From an uncultured Rhodobacter sp. (lineage in GTDB: Bacteria; Pseudomonadota; Alphaproteobacteria; Rhodobacterales; Rhodobacteraceae): 9,052 bases of DNA. The notes beneath the pieces are model-generated. The model saw only the letters and a list, made by a program, of their open reading frames with translations, was not told where the DNA came from and did no database searches. A program made the translations under genes and the position numbers. How positions within the stretch are numbered: the stretch's first letter is position 1; every line of letters begins with the position of its first letter. The stretch is taken from assembly GCA_937901435.1 (NCBI GenBank), contig CALGTJ010000370.1:1-9052 (forward strand), given 5' to 3'. Of this stretch, positions 1 through 7,319 are shown piece after piece.

Positions 1-15
1 AACTTGCGCAATATC

Positions 16-1275
16 TCATCCCGTGGCGTGTCGCTTAGGATCACTCGGATATAATTTTGTAGGACCTTCGACAGAGATGCGCGCCTGTCCAAGCCTTGGG
101 TGCAGCTTATTCGCTAAAACCCAAGCCATGAGCAGCCCTGCGCCACCTGCAACGAAGACGCCAGAGATTGGCGAAACCAGTAAGACCAGCCATGCAGCAC
201 CAGGCGTCAGGATACCCGACACATCGCGGAAGCTGGAATATATTGCGGACATTTCTGTACGCTCTGATGGCTTGACGGCAAGCAAGAAAGGCAGACCGGC
301 GCACACGTCCAACAAGATCAGGAAAAAGGAACCAGCCATCAAGCAAACAACGGCAATCGGCGGAGTGCCATGTGGCGCGCCAGCCACCAGGAACAAAAGC
401 CCGGAGATCAAGAACCCAACCCTCACGGCCTTCTTGACGGACCTGCGCTGTATGAAACGGAACATCAAAGGTGTAAGGAAGAGTGCGCCATTTGAAATCG
501 AAAGCGCGATCCCGCCCAACTGTTCGCCCAATCCGTTTTCGAGGGCATAAATCGGAAGATACACGACATAGACCCACCATCCGCATGATCGGATCACGGC
601 GAAGGTCCAACCTGTAATCAGACGCGGTTGTTCTGCAAATCTTCGAAAGTAAGCGAAGGGATTGGCGGGCGCTGCCCGGCTTTTGGTGATCAACTTCCCA
701 TCTCCAAGGCGCATTACGAGAAAGACAAGAAGCATCGTCAACGCAGCGCTGGCTGCAATTAAGAATGGTGCTGGCCGCCACCAACTATATAGAAACACAC
801 CCAACGCAGGGCCAACCGTCCATCCCAATGCACTGTAGAAAAGCCGCGATGTTTCCAGCTTTCCCAGCTCTATTTTCGATACATAATCAAGCACATATGC
901 GTTGAAGCATACAAAGGTTGTAACTGTAGCAAAGGTCGTGAACGAAAGCCCCACAACAACTGCAGTAGGGGCTTCAAAGCACGCCAGTAGCGCTCCGATT
1001 GCAAACATTATTGTACCGGCAGCGTAGACCCACCGTCGCGGTACATAGCGAATAAGATACGGAACAAATAAGCCAATCATCAGTGAGCTCAAACCAATGA
1101 AGAAGTAAACTTTGGACACGACGCCAACATCTTGCAGGGCTCGGTAAATTATAAGAGGAAACACCGAAATCAGTATGCCTCTGGCTATCGCTTCAGTTCC
1201 CGCCAAAACGGCGAAACCTCGAACGCTAGGCGCAGGTGCATGGCGAAGCCATTCTGGGATACGACGTTCGTGCAT
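16..1275 (-). CDS. MFS transporter, 12 TM, substrate unknown
   Basis: This is a 419-residue inner-membrane protein with the layout of a major facilitator superfamily secondary transporter. About 12 hydrophobic segments are visible, near residues 20-44, 53-77, 81-99, 103-131, 145-165, 168-190, 219-243, 252-272, 284-302, 305-334, 345-368 and 371-389. A more polar cytoplasmic linker (about 190-218, with GDGKLITKSR) separates two six-helix halves, as usual for the family. A basic RYVPRR stretch (76-81) follows TM2, where MFS proteins carry their TM2-TM3 loop motif, although the textbook GxxxDRxGRR form is not seen. The gene is complete, with its TGA 15 bp from the window edge. The ATG at 1275 lacks a good Shine-Dalgarno sequence, so the start is moderately secure. 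It diverges from the oxygenase gene. Direction and substrate of transport (drug, sugar or metabolite export or import) cannot be read from the sequence. Confidence 0.85.
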   Translation of the reverse strand: MHERRIPEWLRHAPAPSVRGFAVLAGTEAIARGILISVFPLIIYRALQDVGVVSKVYFFIGLSSLMIGLFVPYLIRYVPRRWVYAAGTIMFAIGALLACFEAPTAVVVGLSFTTFATVTTFVCFNAYVLDYVSKIELGKLETSRLFYSALGWTVGPALGVFLYSWWRPAPFLIAASAALTMLLVFLVMRLGDGKLITKSRAAPANPFAYFRRFAEQPRLITGWTFAVIRSCGWWVYVVYLPIYALENGLGEQLGGIALSISNGALFLTPLMFRFIQRRSVKKAVRVGFLISGLLFLVAGAPHGTPPIAVVCLMAGSFFLILLDVCAGLPFLLAVKPSERTEMSAIYSSFRDVSGILTPGAAWLVLLVSPISGVFVAGGAGLLMAWVLANKLHPRLGQARISVEGPTKLYPSDPKRHATG

Positions 1276-1336
1276 CAGAGCTACTCATCTGGATAATTCC
1301 ATAAATGACAGGCCTCGTGTTGCTGTGCATTTCCAG

Positions 1337-1347
1337 TTGCGACGCAA
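1337..1347. promoter_or_regulatory. 11-bp palindrome in divergent intergenic region
   Basis: TTGCGACGCAA is a perfect inverted repeat (two 5-bp arms around one base), 62 bp upstream of the MFS start codon. Its position between two divergent genes would suit an operator for a dimeric regulator. Arms this short can arise by chance, and no second copy was seen in the window. Confidence 0.2.
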
Positions 1348-1456
1348 TGTCGTTTTTCCGCAAAACCCTCTTTCCTAAAGTATGCCGAGGCACCGAACAG
1401 ACGTCGTTGAATGTAGTCGTATTTTGCCTTTTTGGTCGAAAACGTGACAGCGCTTT

Positions 1457-1469
1457 ACAGGAATCCTGT
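1457..1469. promoter_or_regulatory. 13-bp palindrome upstream of the oxygenase gene
   Basis: ACAGGAATCCTGT is a perfect inverted repeat with 6-bp arms and one central base. Outer GCTT (1452-1455) and AAGC (1472-1475) blocks extend the symmetry, offset by one base. It ends 36 bp before the chosen oxygenase start, where an operator or a 5'-UTR hairpin could lie. As a hairpin it would be weak, because the centre leaves almost no loop. A DNA-binding site is the better reading, but unproven. Confidence 0.25.
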
Positions 1470-1505
1470 CGAAGCTACCCAAGACAACGGCAAATGGTGG
1501 CCAAA

Positions 1506-2057
1506 ATGATGGGCGTTCACTCTATCGAAGGCGGGTTCACACCCGAAGAATGTGATGAGATTGTCATCGCAAAGACTGTGGCCCCTGCGCGAGAAGCGTT
1601 GCTTGTCGGTCAAAACCGCGATCACAATCTACGCCGCTCTGACTTGGTGTGGCTGGATGAAGTCGACGGCATGGGATGGGTCATGGACCGGCTTATCGAC
1701 GTCGTCCGAAAATCGAATAGGGATCGGTTTGATTTTGATCTGCAAGAATTTGCAGAAAGCCCGCAAATCGCAACTTATGAAACGACGGAAGGCGGGCATT
1801 TCAAATGGCATTCGGACATTGGTGATGGGCCAGTTGCGCGTAAACGCAAGCTAACTTTGGTCGCCCAACTCAGCAAACCCGGAACCTATGACGGGGGTGA
1901 TCTGGAAGTGATGCCCGGTGCGCATATCGTTGGGGCCAGTCGTGCACAGGGTTGCGTCACCATCTTTCCAAGCTTTCATTTGCATCAAGTGACGCCCGTG
2001 ACCAAGGGCACTCGCCATTCATTGACTGTCTGGGCCCACGGTCCGGCATTTCGATAA
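1506..2057 (+). CDS. 2-oxoglutarate/Fe(II)-dependent oxygenase, PKHD (YbiX/PiuC-like) type
   Basis: This is a predicted cytoplasmic non-haem iron dioxygenase that would couple decarboxylation of 2-oxoglutarate to hydroxylation of an unknown substrate. Numbered from the ATG at 1506 (183 residues), the iron triad is H102-x-D104 in FKWHSD and H160 in FPSFHLHQVTPV. R170 in GTRHSL is placed to bind the 2-oxoglutarate carboxylate. GGDLEV lies between them, like the GGEL segment of prolyl-hydroxylase-type (P4Hc/PKHD) domains. The N-terminal GGFTPEECDEI is the usual opening of this family. The frame is open back to an ATG at 1305, but the added 67 residues are unlike the family. The ATG at 1506 is preceded by GGTGG five bases upstream; the ATG at 1494 is an alternative with no visible Shine-Dalgarno. 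PiuC/YbiX relatives often sit beside iron-uptake genes, but none is seen here. The target could be a protein or a small molecule. Confidence 0.85.
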   Translation: MMGVHSIEGGFTPEECDEIVIAKTVAPAREALLVGQNRDHNLRRSDLVWLDEVDGMGWVMDRLIDVVRKSNRDRFDFDLQEFAESPQIATYETTEGGHFKWHSDIGDGPVARKRKLTLVAQLSKPGTYDGGDLEVMPGAHIVGASRAQGCVTIFPSFHLHQVTPVTKGTRHSLTVWAHGPAFR

Positions 2058-2203
2058 TCACAAGAGGGGGCTTGGTCACATACTCGATGCAAACCTACGG
2101 GTTAAAAAAGGTCCTTTGCGCCGGTGACACAAATGTTGGGTTTTGACCGGGGCTATTTTGAAGATAGCGGCTCCAAACGTTCTTTGGGGCAATAACTCAT
2201 TCT

Positions 2204-2210
2204 AGAGGAG
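2204..2210 (+). promoter_or_regulatory. Strong ribosome binding site of the 72-codon gene
   Basis: AGAGGAG lies six bases before the ATG at 2217. This near-ideal Shine-Dalgarno match is the main evidence that the short frame downstream is translated. Confidence 0.7.
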
Positions 2211-2216
2211 TGTAGG

Positions 2217-2435
2217 ATGGATGAATTGGATGTGGACGCGCTTCGGATTTTGAAAGCTGTTGCAGAGGAATATGGGAAGGTTTTGACCCTTGACGCTGTC
2301 GATGAAGTTGATGTTTGGTCGATCGATGAGCTCGTGAGATACGGGTTAATCAGCGTCCGACAGCTTCACAACGCTGATGAGTTGACGCTGACGAACGAGG
2401 GTGAATGGTATCTGGAAAACCGACTGGGTGAGTAA
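2217..2435 (+). CDS. Small acidic hypothetical protein, 72 aa
   Basis: I do not recognise this family. The 72-residue product is strongly acidic (about 18 Asp/Glu against 6 Lys/Arg), with no signal peptide, membrane segment or cysteine. The pattern is a helix (LRILKAVAEEYGKV), a turn, a second helix (SIDELVRYGLI), then short strands ending in ELTLTNEGEWYLENRL. The closing LTLTNEGEWYL resembles the wing and last helix of small winged-helix proteins, so a winged-helix-like fold is plausible; its net negative charge argues against simple DNA binding and may favour a protein partner. A strong Shine-Dalgarno six bases upstream supports expression. It lies 159 bp after the oxygenase gene on the same strand, far enough for its own promoter, though I could not identify one. 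It converges with the amidohydrolase gene. Confidence 0.65.
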   Translation: MDELDVDALRILKAVAEEYGKVLTLDAVDEVDVWSIDELVRYGLISVRQLHNADELTLTNEGEWYLENRLGE

Positions 2436-2611
2436 AAAAGTAAGTTTTCTGTCTTTTCAGAAGTGGCAGCGAATTTTCGGACCAGTCGTTAAGGTGGATC
2501 ACATGACTAAGGAACTGATCTAGAATGAAAATCCGAAAACCCATTCGCCTGAATTCAAAGCCTAGGTAGCGTTTGAAGCAAGTCGCGAGGAGAGCTAAAA
2601 GCACACCCTTT

Positions 2612-3451
2612 TTAGTATTCAGCCTCAGTCAATAAAACAGCGGCCAAGCCCGACAAGACCTTCTGCATTATGACGAAATTCGGCTTTTTGGACAGGGTCT
2701 CTTCGTCCATGTACAAACCACGGTTGACCTCAATTTGAAGGCTATGGCGTCCTTCGGCAGGCCGACCATGGCGGCGGACCAATTCAAAGCCTTTGTAAGG
2801 ATCATTGATCGAAACCGTGAACCCGCAATTGCGCAAATAATTCACCACACATTTCAGTATTCTAGGGGCACAAGTCGTGCCCTCTCTGTCACTAACGACA
2901 AAATCCGGACGTGGCACCGCACCGTCCTCGGTTGTGCGGTCCCCCATGCTGGCCATTGAGTGGCAATCTATGTGAAGCACGCACCCGTGACTTGCATGCG
3001 CGGCGTCGATCAGATCAGCCAAGGCCGCATGATAGGGACGCCAGTACTCCACGATCCGCTGCGAAACCTCTGCCACGGACAATTTGCGATCATAGATCGG
3101 CCCAAGCGCCTTCATGTCCTTCCAGATCAACCCAACCCCGCGTTCCAGAGTCTTGGATGTTGGGTTGATTGCATGCGGCCATTCGGCATCTAACATCGTC
3201 ACGTCTATGTCGTCTTCGTTGCGGTTGGGATCAATGTAGCTGCGCGGGAACAACGCATGCAGCAACGTCGCACCGTGATCGGTGACCCCAGAAAATAGCT
3301 CTTCTACATGGGCGTCCTCAGAGCGCCTGAGGATCATGCGGTCAATCGAATGGCCAAAATCATCGGGGTAGATCGAGCCGGAGTGCGGACTGTCAAAAAC
3401 CAAGGACTTTGGCGTTCCTTGCGGGCGGTGAATGCGAAATGCGTCGGTCAT
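2612..3451 (-). CDS. N-formylglutamate amidohydrolase family protein
   Basis: This is a 279-residue cytoplasmic hydrolase of the N-formylglutamate amidohydrolase (FGase, HutG-like) family, whose founding activity splits N-formyl-L-glutamate into formate and glutamate in histidine degradation. Conserved blocks visible in order are DSPHSG (20-25, with H23), DAHVEELF (46-53), YIDPNRNEDD (72-81), LHIDCHSM (159-166, with D162 and H164) and EVNRGLYMDE (241-250). The histidines and the glutamate at 241 are candidate metal or catalytic residues. Length is normal for the family and no motif is lost. The start codon overlaps the stop of the OppF-like gene in an ATGA, making this the last gene of the peptide-transporter operon. 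No other hut gene is present, so a role in histidine catabolism is not supported. It more probably deformylates or deacylates an imported amino-acid or peptide derivative. The family is clear; the substrate is not. Confidence 0.9.
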   Translation of the reverse strand: MTDAFRIHRPQGTPKSLVFDSPHSGSIYPDDFGHSIDRMILRRSEDAHVEELFSGVTDHGATLLHALFPRSYIDPNRNEDDIDVTMLDAEWPHAINPTSKTLERGVGLIWKDMKALGPIYDRKLSVAEVSQRIVEYWRPYHAALADLIDAAHASHGCVLHIDCHSMASMGDRTTEDGAVPRPDFVVSDREGTTCAPRILKCVVNYLRNCGFTVSINDPYKGFELVRRHGRPAEGRHSLQIEVNRGLYMDEETLSKKPNFVIMQKVLSGLAAVLLTEAEY

Positions 3452-4446
3452 GTCTGGTCCCAGAAGTGGCAGGAGGCATGCCGGCCTTCAGAAATTTTTT
3501 GAAGCTTAGGAGCCTCAGTGCGGCAAATTTCCTGTGCCAGAGGGCAGCGGGGGTTGAAGTGGCAGCCGGGGGGCGGGTCAAGGGGCGATGGTATCTCGCC
3601 TATGATAGGTTCAAAGACCCTTTGGCGTTGATCCAGTCGAAGGGCCTCGGCCAGCAGTGCTTTGGTGTAAGGGTGGCGGGGATTTGCGAAAATTTCTTCC
3701 GTTGGCGCGCTCTCGACGATACGGCCCAAATACATGATAGCGACGCGGTCTGCGATATGCTCCACGACGCTCAGATCGTGACTGATAAACAAATACGTCA
3801 ACCCAAGCTCTGTCCGCAAATCCATGAAAAGGTTAATAACCTGCGCTTGGATCGACACATCTAGGGCGGCGATTGCTTCGTCACAGACCAGGAATTTCGG
3901 TTTCACGGCAAGCGCACGCGCGATGCCAATCCTTTGCCGCTGCCCGCCAGAGAACTGATGCGCGTAGCGTTTCTTGAGCGATGGATCGAGACCCACCTTT
4001 TTCATGACATCATCAACATAATCCGATGTCTCCGCAGCACTCACCAGCCCGTGAATGCGCGGGGCCTCACCGATGATATCCTCAACGCGCATGCGTGGAT
4101 TAAGGCTGGCAAAAGGGTCTTGAAAGATCATCTGAATGGCGAGCGTCGCTGCCCGTTTATCGGCGGCGTTCATGTCAGACAGGTCGCGCCCCTCGAACAG
4201 AATGCTGCCGTCGCTGGCCTCGTGAATACCCGCAACAACGCGGCCAAGCGTGGATTTGCCACAGCCGCTCTCGCCCACCAGACCCAACACCTCGCCCGGC
4301 GCGATTGCCAAATCGACATTATCAACGGCGTGAACGGTTTCCTCGCGGATGTTCGCACCAAGTTTTTGCGCCAATTTGCCCGCTATATCGAGGCGTTTGG
4401 TAAAGCGTTTCGAGACGCCAGAAATTTCAAGAATGGGGTTTGTCAT
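3448..4446 (-). CDS. Peptide-type ABC transporter ATP-binding protein (OppF/DppF-like)
   Basis: This 332-residue ATPase is predicted to bind the cytoplasmic face of the OppB/OppC channel and pair with the OppD-like subunit. It has a Walker A GESGCGKST (58-66), Q-loop Q109 in FQDP, signature FSGGQRQR (165-172), Walker B ending CDE (188-190) and H-loop H223. An insertion-like stretch (about 17-36) lies before the nucleotide-binding core. The C-terminal oligopeptide/dipeptide domain (about 255-332) has cysteines at 295, 301, 308 and 326, matching the spacing of the four cysteines that hold a 4Fe-4S cluster in DppD-type ATPases. After Walker B the usual DEP...SALD reads DEAIAALD, replacing the proline and the D-loop serine with alanine. 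The gene starts inside the oppD-like stop (ATGA) with GGAGG six bases upstream, and its own stop overlaps the amidohydrolase start. Confidence 0.95.
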   Translation of the reverse strand: MTNPILEISGVSKRFTKRLDIAGKLAQKLGANIREETVHAVDNVDLAIAPGEVLGLVGESGCGKSTLGRVVAGIHEASDGSILFEGRDLSDMNAADKRAATLAIQMIFQDPFASLNPRMRVEDIIGEAPRIHGLVSAAETSDYVDDVMKKVGLDPSLKKRYAHQFSGGQRQRIGIARALAVKPKFLVCDEAIAALDVSIQAQVINLFMDLRTELGLTYLFISHDLSVVEHIADRVAIMYLGRIVESAPTEEIFANPRHPYTKALLAEALRLDQRQRVFEPIIGEIPSPLDPPPGCHFNPRCPLAQEICRTEAPKLQKISEGRHASCHFWDQT

Positions 4447-5417
4447 ACGCGCCCTCCACCCGAATGTGGGTTAAAGCAGCGCAAACTGCGGCCGTCATGA
4501 TCCTCAACGGAGGGTTCCATTGCACAAGCATCGGTCACGTTCTGGCAGCGCGGCGCAAAGGCGCATCCTTGCGGGAGTGCAAGCATATTGGGGGCCATAC
4601 CTTCGATTTGAAACAGGCGCTGTCCGCGTTTATTGGCCGAAGGAACCGATCCTAACAGCCCAACGGTGTAGGGATGCAGCGGGCGGTCAATGATGTCATC
4701 CGTGCCACCTTGTTCCACGATCCGACCTGCGTACATCACGGATATTCGGTCGGCGAGGCCTGCAACCACAGCCAGATCGTGGGTGATCCAGATCATCGCA
4801 GTTCCCGTGCGCCGTGTCAGGTTTTGCGCCTCATGAATGATTTGCGCTTGGATGGTCACATCAAGGGCCGTCGTGGGTTCATCGGCAATAATCAGGTCGG
4901 GCTTGTTGAGAAAGGCAGTTGCAATGGCGACCCGCTGGCGCATGCCCCCTGACAATTGGTGCGGATAGGCACGCAAGCGTTCTTCGGGCGACGGGATACC
5001 AACCAGCCCCAGTGCGTCACGGCAGCGTTCCCAAGCGGTTTGATGGTCGACGGGTTCATGTGCCGTTATCGCTTCAATCAGCTGGGTGTCGATCCGTAAA
5101 ACGGGATTAAGCGTCATCATCGGGTCTTGGAAAATCATCGCAATACGGTTGCCACGCAGCTTTTGCAGACTGCTCTCCGAGGCATTTGCAATCTCGGTTC
5201 CGTTGAACTTGATCGAGCCTTCGATGATGCGACCAGGCGGATCAATCAGGCCAAGAATCGAAAAACCGGTGATTGATTTACCAGAGCCACTTTCCCCGAC
5301 AAGTCCCATAATTTCGCCTTTGCCGACCGAGAAATCGACACCGTCTACTGCTTTCACAGCGCCTGCGCGGGTTAAGAAGTGCGTGCGCAGGCCTTTGACT
5401 TCCAGCGTCGCGCTCAT
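4443..5417 (-). CDS. Peptide-type ABC transporter ATP-binding protein (OppD/DppD-like)
   Basis: This is a 324-residue ATPase, the partner of the OppF-like subunit in powering import. All nucleotide-binding elements are canonical: Walker A GESGSGKS (41-48), Q-loop Q97 in FQDP, signature LSGGMRQR (155-162), Walker B LIIADEP (175-181, D179 and E180), D-loop TALD and H-loop H213. The C-terminal oligopeptide/dipeptide domain carries cysteines at 285, 291, 298 and 314, a spacing known from 4Fe-4S-binding DppD proteins. Length is typical of the family. The start ATG overlaps the stop of the oppC-like gene (ATGA), with GAGG eight bases upstream, and the stop overlaps the oppF-like start. Together with the following ATPase it forms an asymmetric pair of the kind found in Opp, Dpp and Gsi importers. 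Confidence 0.95.
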   Translation of the reverse strand: MSATLEVKGLRTHFLTRAGAVKAVDGVDFSVGKGEIMGLVGESGSGKSITGFSILGLIDPPGRIIEGSIKFNGTEIANASESSLQKLRGNRIAMIFQDPMMTLNPVLRIDTQLIEAITAHEPVDHQTAWERCRDALGLVGIPSPEERLRAYPHQLSGGMRQRVAIATAFLNKPDLIIADEPTTALDVTIQAQIIHEAQNLTRRTGTAMIWITHDLAVVAGLADRISVMYAGRIVEQGGTDDIIDRPLHPYTVGLLGSVPSANKRGQRLFQIEGMAPNMLALPQGCAFAPRCQNVTDACAMEPSVEDHDGRSLRCFNPHSGGGRV

Positions 5418-6319
5418 TTCTTCATCCTCGGGTTCAAGACATCGCGCAGATGGTCGCCGACAAGGTTGATCGAAACGACCGTCAACAGCAGCGCAAGGCC
5501 GGGGAAGAAGGAAATCCAGTATCGTCCTGACATCATGTATTCAAAGCCATTGGCAATGAGCACACCTAGGCTTGGTTCGGTTTGTGGCAGGCCGACACCA
5601 AGGAACGACAGCGTGGCCTCAAGCGAGATCGCGCTTGCCGTTTGAACGGTGCCCACAACAATCAGGGGGGCCATGCAATTTGGCAGGATATGGCGGAAGA
5701 CAATGCGGGTTTGTGACAGGCCCAGACATTGCGCCGCCTCGACGTATTCCTTGCGCCGCTCGACAAGGGCCGTTCCACGCACTGTTCTGGCGAAATAGGC
5801 CCATTGCGCGATCACAAGTGCCAGAATGATGTTCTCAATACCCTTCCCAAGGATCGCGATGAGCATCAAGGCTACCAGTGAGGCTGGAAAGGACAGCTGC
5901 AAGTCGACGATGCGCATGATAATGTTCTCTATACGCCCGCCTGCATAAGCCGCGACAAGGCCGACCACGGTACCGATGATCAAAGCGATAACGCCGGATG
6001 CGACACCAACAGACAGCGATATCCGAAGCCCGTAGAGAATGGCCGAATACAAATCACGCCCCGATCCGTCCGATCCCAGCCACATCGTATAGCCCGTATA
6101 GGCCACTGAGCCCGGTGGCAGGCGGCCATCAAGTACGTCAACTTGGCCCAGATCATAAGGGTTCTGTGGCGTTATCCACGGTGCTAAAATGGCCAGCAGG
6201 ATGATGGTCACAAGTGCCACAAACGCAACACCTGCAATCCTGCTTTCAAAGAACTCCGAGACGAAGCGGCCGAATGGTGTCTCTACCTTGGGCGGGGTGG
6301 TGAGGTTTATGTCCGTCAT
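5414..6319 (-). CDS. Peptide-type ABC transporter permease (OppC/DppC-like)
   Basis: This 301-residue inner-membrane protein forms half of the translocation channel. It has the OppC layout: a cytoplasmic N-terminus, a first membrane helix (about 29-49), a periplasmic segment with LGSDGSGRDLYS (81-92), then five further hydrophobic segments. The cytoplasmic EAA coupling loop lies at about 191-214 (EYVEAAQCLGLS ... ILPN) and would contact the ATPases. The C-terminus [11 protein letters not shown] matches the usual DxLDPR ending of the family. The start overlaps the oppB-like stop (ATGA), with AGGA nine bases upstream, and the stop overlaps the oppD-like start. The length is complete and no defect is seen. 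The family includes dipeptide, oligopeptide, glutathione, nickel and opine importers, so the permease alone does not fix the substrate. Confidence 0.95.
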   Translation of the reverse strand: MTDINLTTPPKVETPFGRFVSEFFESRIAGVAFVALVTIILLAILAPWITPQNPYDLGQVDVLDGRLPPGSVAYTGYTMWLGSDGSGRDLYSAILYGLRISLSVGVASGVIALIIGTVVGLVAAYAGGRIENIIMRIVDLQLSFPASLVALMLIAILGKGIENIILALVIAQWAYFARTVRGTALVERRKEYVEAAQCLGLSQTRIVFRHILPNCMAPLIVVGTVQTASAISLEATLSFLGVGLPQTEPSLGVLIANGFEYMMSGRYWISFFPGLALLLTVVSINLVGDHLRDVLNPRMKK

Positions 6320-7293
6320 TTGTTTTGATCCTGTAGCCGGACCCGAGGATCAAGAATGGAATATAGAATATCAACCAGCAGGTTGATCACGACAAAGAAC
6401 AGCACCATCACCATCAGGTAGGCAACGACAACTGGGCGGTCGAGTTGTAGGATGGCATTGATCAGCAATTTGCCCATACCGGGCCAAGCAAAGATCGTTT
6501 CTGTCACGACGGAAAAACCGATCAAGCTGCCAAATTCGAGGCCCATAACTGTGACAACGGGGATCATGATGTTCTTCATGACATGCACGAAGATGATGCG
6601 TTTGGTGCTTAGACCCTTGGCGCGGGCGAACTTGACGTAATCCTGACCCATTGCCTCGCGCACACCGGCGCGGGTCAACCGCACTGCGAGCGAGATTTTC
6701 AGAAGTGCGAGGTTCAGCGCGGGCAGGAATATGTGGCTTAGCCCGTCTAAAGTTAGAAGGCTGGTCTCAAATCCCAACACCGAAACCGTATCGCCGCGAC
6801 CTGTTGCGGGTAGCCAGCCCAATTCAACAGCGAAGAGGATGATCAGCATCAGGCCGACCCAGAAGGTGGGCAAGGAAAAGCCTAGGATCGAGCCTGCCAT
6901 AATACCTTTGGAGACCGCCTTGTCAGGATAAAGACCCGCATACAGCCCCAAGGGGATACCGATCGCGATCGCAAGGAACAGCGCGGAAAAAGCCAACTCT
7001 AACGTGGCTGGCATATGATATAGGATCAGGCGTAATGCCGGTTCACCAAAGATAAAGGAATTTCCCAGATCGCCAGTTGCGGCACCTTTGAGGAATATCC
7101 AATACTGCTCCCAGATAGGGCGATCCAGACCGAGGCGTGCAATAGCTGCGGCGATGTCGTCTTGGTCTGCGTCAGGGCTTACCAGCATGTAGACCGGATC
7201 ACCAATGACATTGACGCCAAAGAATACAATAATCGACATCAACATCACGACGATTGAGGCTTGCAGCAAGCGCCTGATGATGAAAACGGTCAT
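6316..7293 (-). CDS. Peptide-type ABC transporter permease (OppB/DppB-like)
   Basis: This 325-residue inner-membrane protein is the other half of the channel. The N-terminus MTVFIIRRLLQASIVVMLMS is the usual first helix of OppB-type permeases. It is followed by a periplasmic region with GLDRPIWEQYWIFLKGAATGDLGNSF (55-80), whose DLG(N/R)S is a family hallmark. Further helices follow near 97-120, 131-155, 187-206, 245-266 and 289-312. The EAA loop lies at about 218-246 (DYVKFARAKGLS ... KNIMIPV), and the end YSILDPRVRL is typical. It starts 63 bp after the binding-protein stop, beyond a stable hairpin, with only a modest AAGG ribosome binding site about ten bases upstream. Its stop overlaps the oppC-like start. 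All family landmarks are intact. Confidence 0.95.
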   Translation of the reverse strand: MTVFIIRRLLQASIVVMLMSIIVFFGVNVIGDPVYMLVSPDADQDDIAAAIARLGLDRPIWEQYWIFLKGAATGDLGNSFIFGEPALRLILYHMPATLELAFSALFLAIAIGIPLGLYAGLYPDKAVSKGIMAGSILGFSLPTFWVGLMLIILFAVELGWLPATGRGDTVSVLGFETSLLTLDGLSHIFLPALNLALLKISLAVRLTRAGVREAMGQDYVKFARAKGLSTKRIIFVHVMKNIMIPVVTVMGLEFGSLIGFSVVTETIFAWPGMGKLLINAILQLDRPVVVAYLMVMVLFFVVINLLVDILYSILDPRVRLQDQNK

Positions 7294-7319
7294 GGTGATT
7301 TGGCCTTAGGTTGAGGCTG

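Noticed and set aside
107..784. Long open frame on the minus strand (225 codons) inside the transporter region
   Set aside because: It overlaps the MFS gene in another frame, has no recognisable family pattern and lacks the hydrophobic periodicity of the real product.
1305..1505. N-terminal extension of the oxygenase frame
   Set aside because: The extra 67 residues look random, have no family counterpart, and the start at 1305 has no ribosome binding site. The family's usual opening begins just after 1506.
2121..2168. CCGGT/ACCGG and GCTAT/ATAGC repeats after the oxygenase gene
   Set aside because: The arms are 5 bp each, one with a 20-base loop, and no T-run follows. This is not enough for a terminator or riboswitch; nothing else stands out in 2058-2203.
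2450..2468. TTTCTG...CAGAAG inverted repeat in the convergent gap as a terminator
   Set aside because: The stem is only 5-6 bp, AT-rich, and has no T-run on either strand. A GATCA/TGATC pair at 2497-2520 is equally weak, so no terminator is called between the convergent genes.
2350..2604. Minus-strand frame of 84 codons covering the convergent gap
   Set aside because: It overlaps the end of the 72-codon gene antisense, has no ribosome binding site or family features, and would start inside what is better read as non-coding sequence.
2591..2611. AAAAG...CTTTT hairpin directly after the amidohydrolase stop
   Set aside because: The five-bp stem is almost all A-T and too weak to terminate the operon.
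3934..4500. Plus-strand open frame of 188 codons
   Set aside because: It lies antisense to the OppF-like gene, whose motifs are all intact. Its composition is that of a complement-strand shadow.
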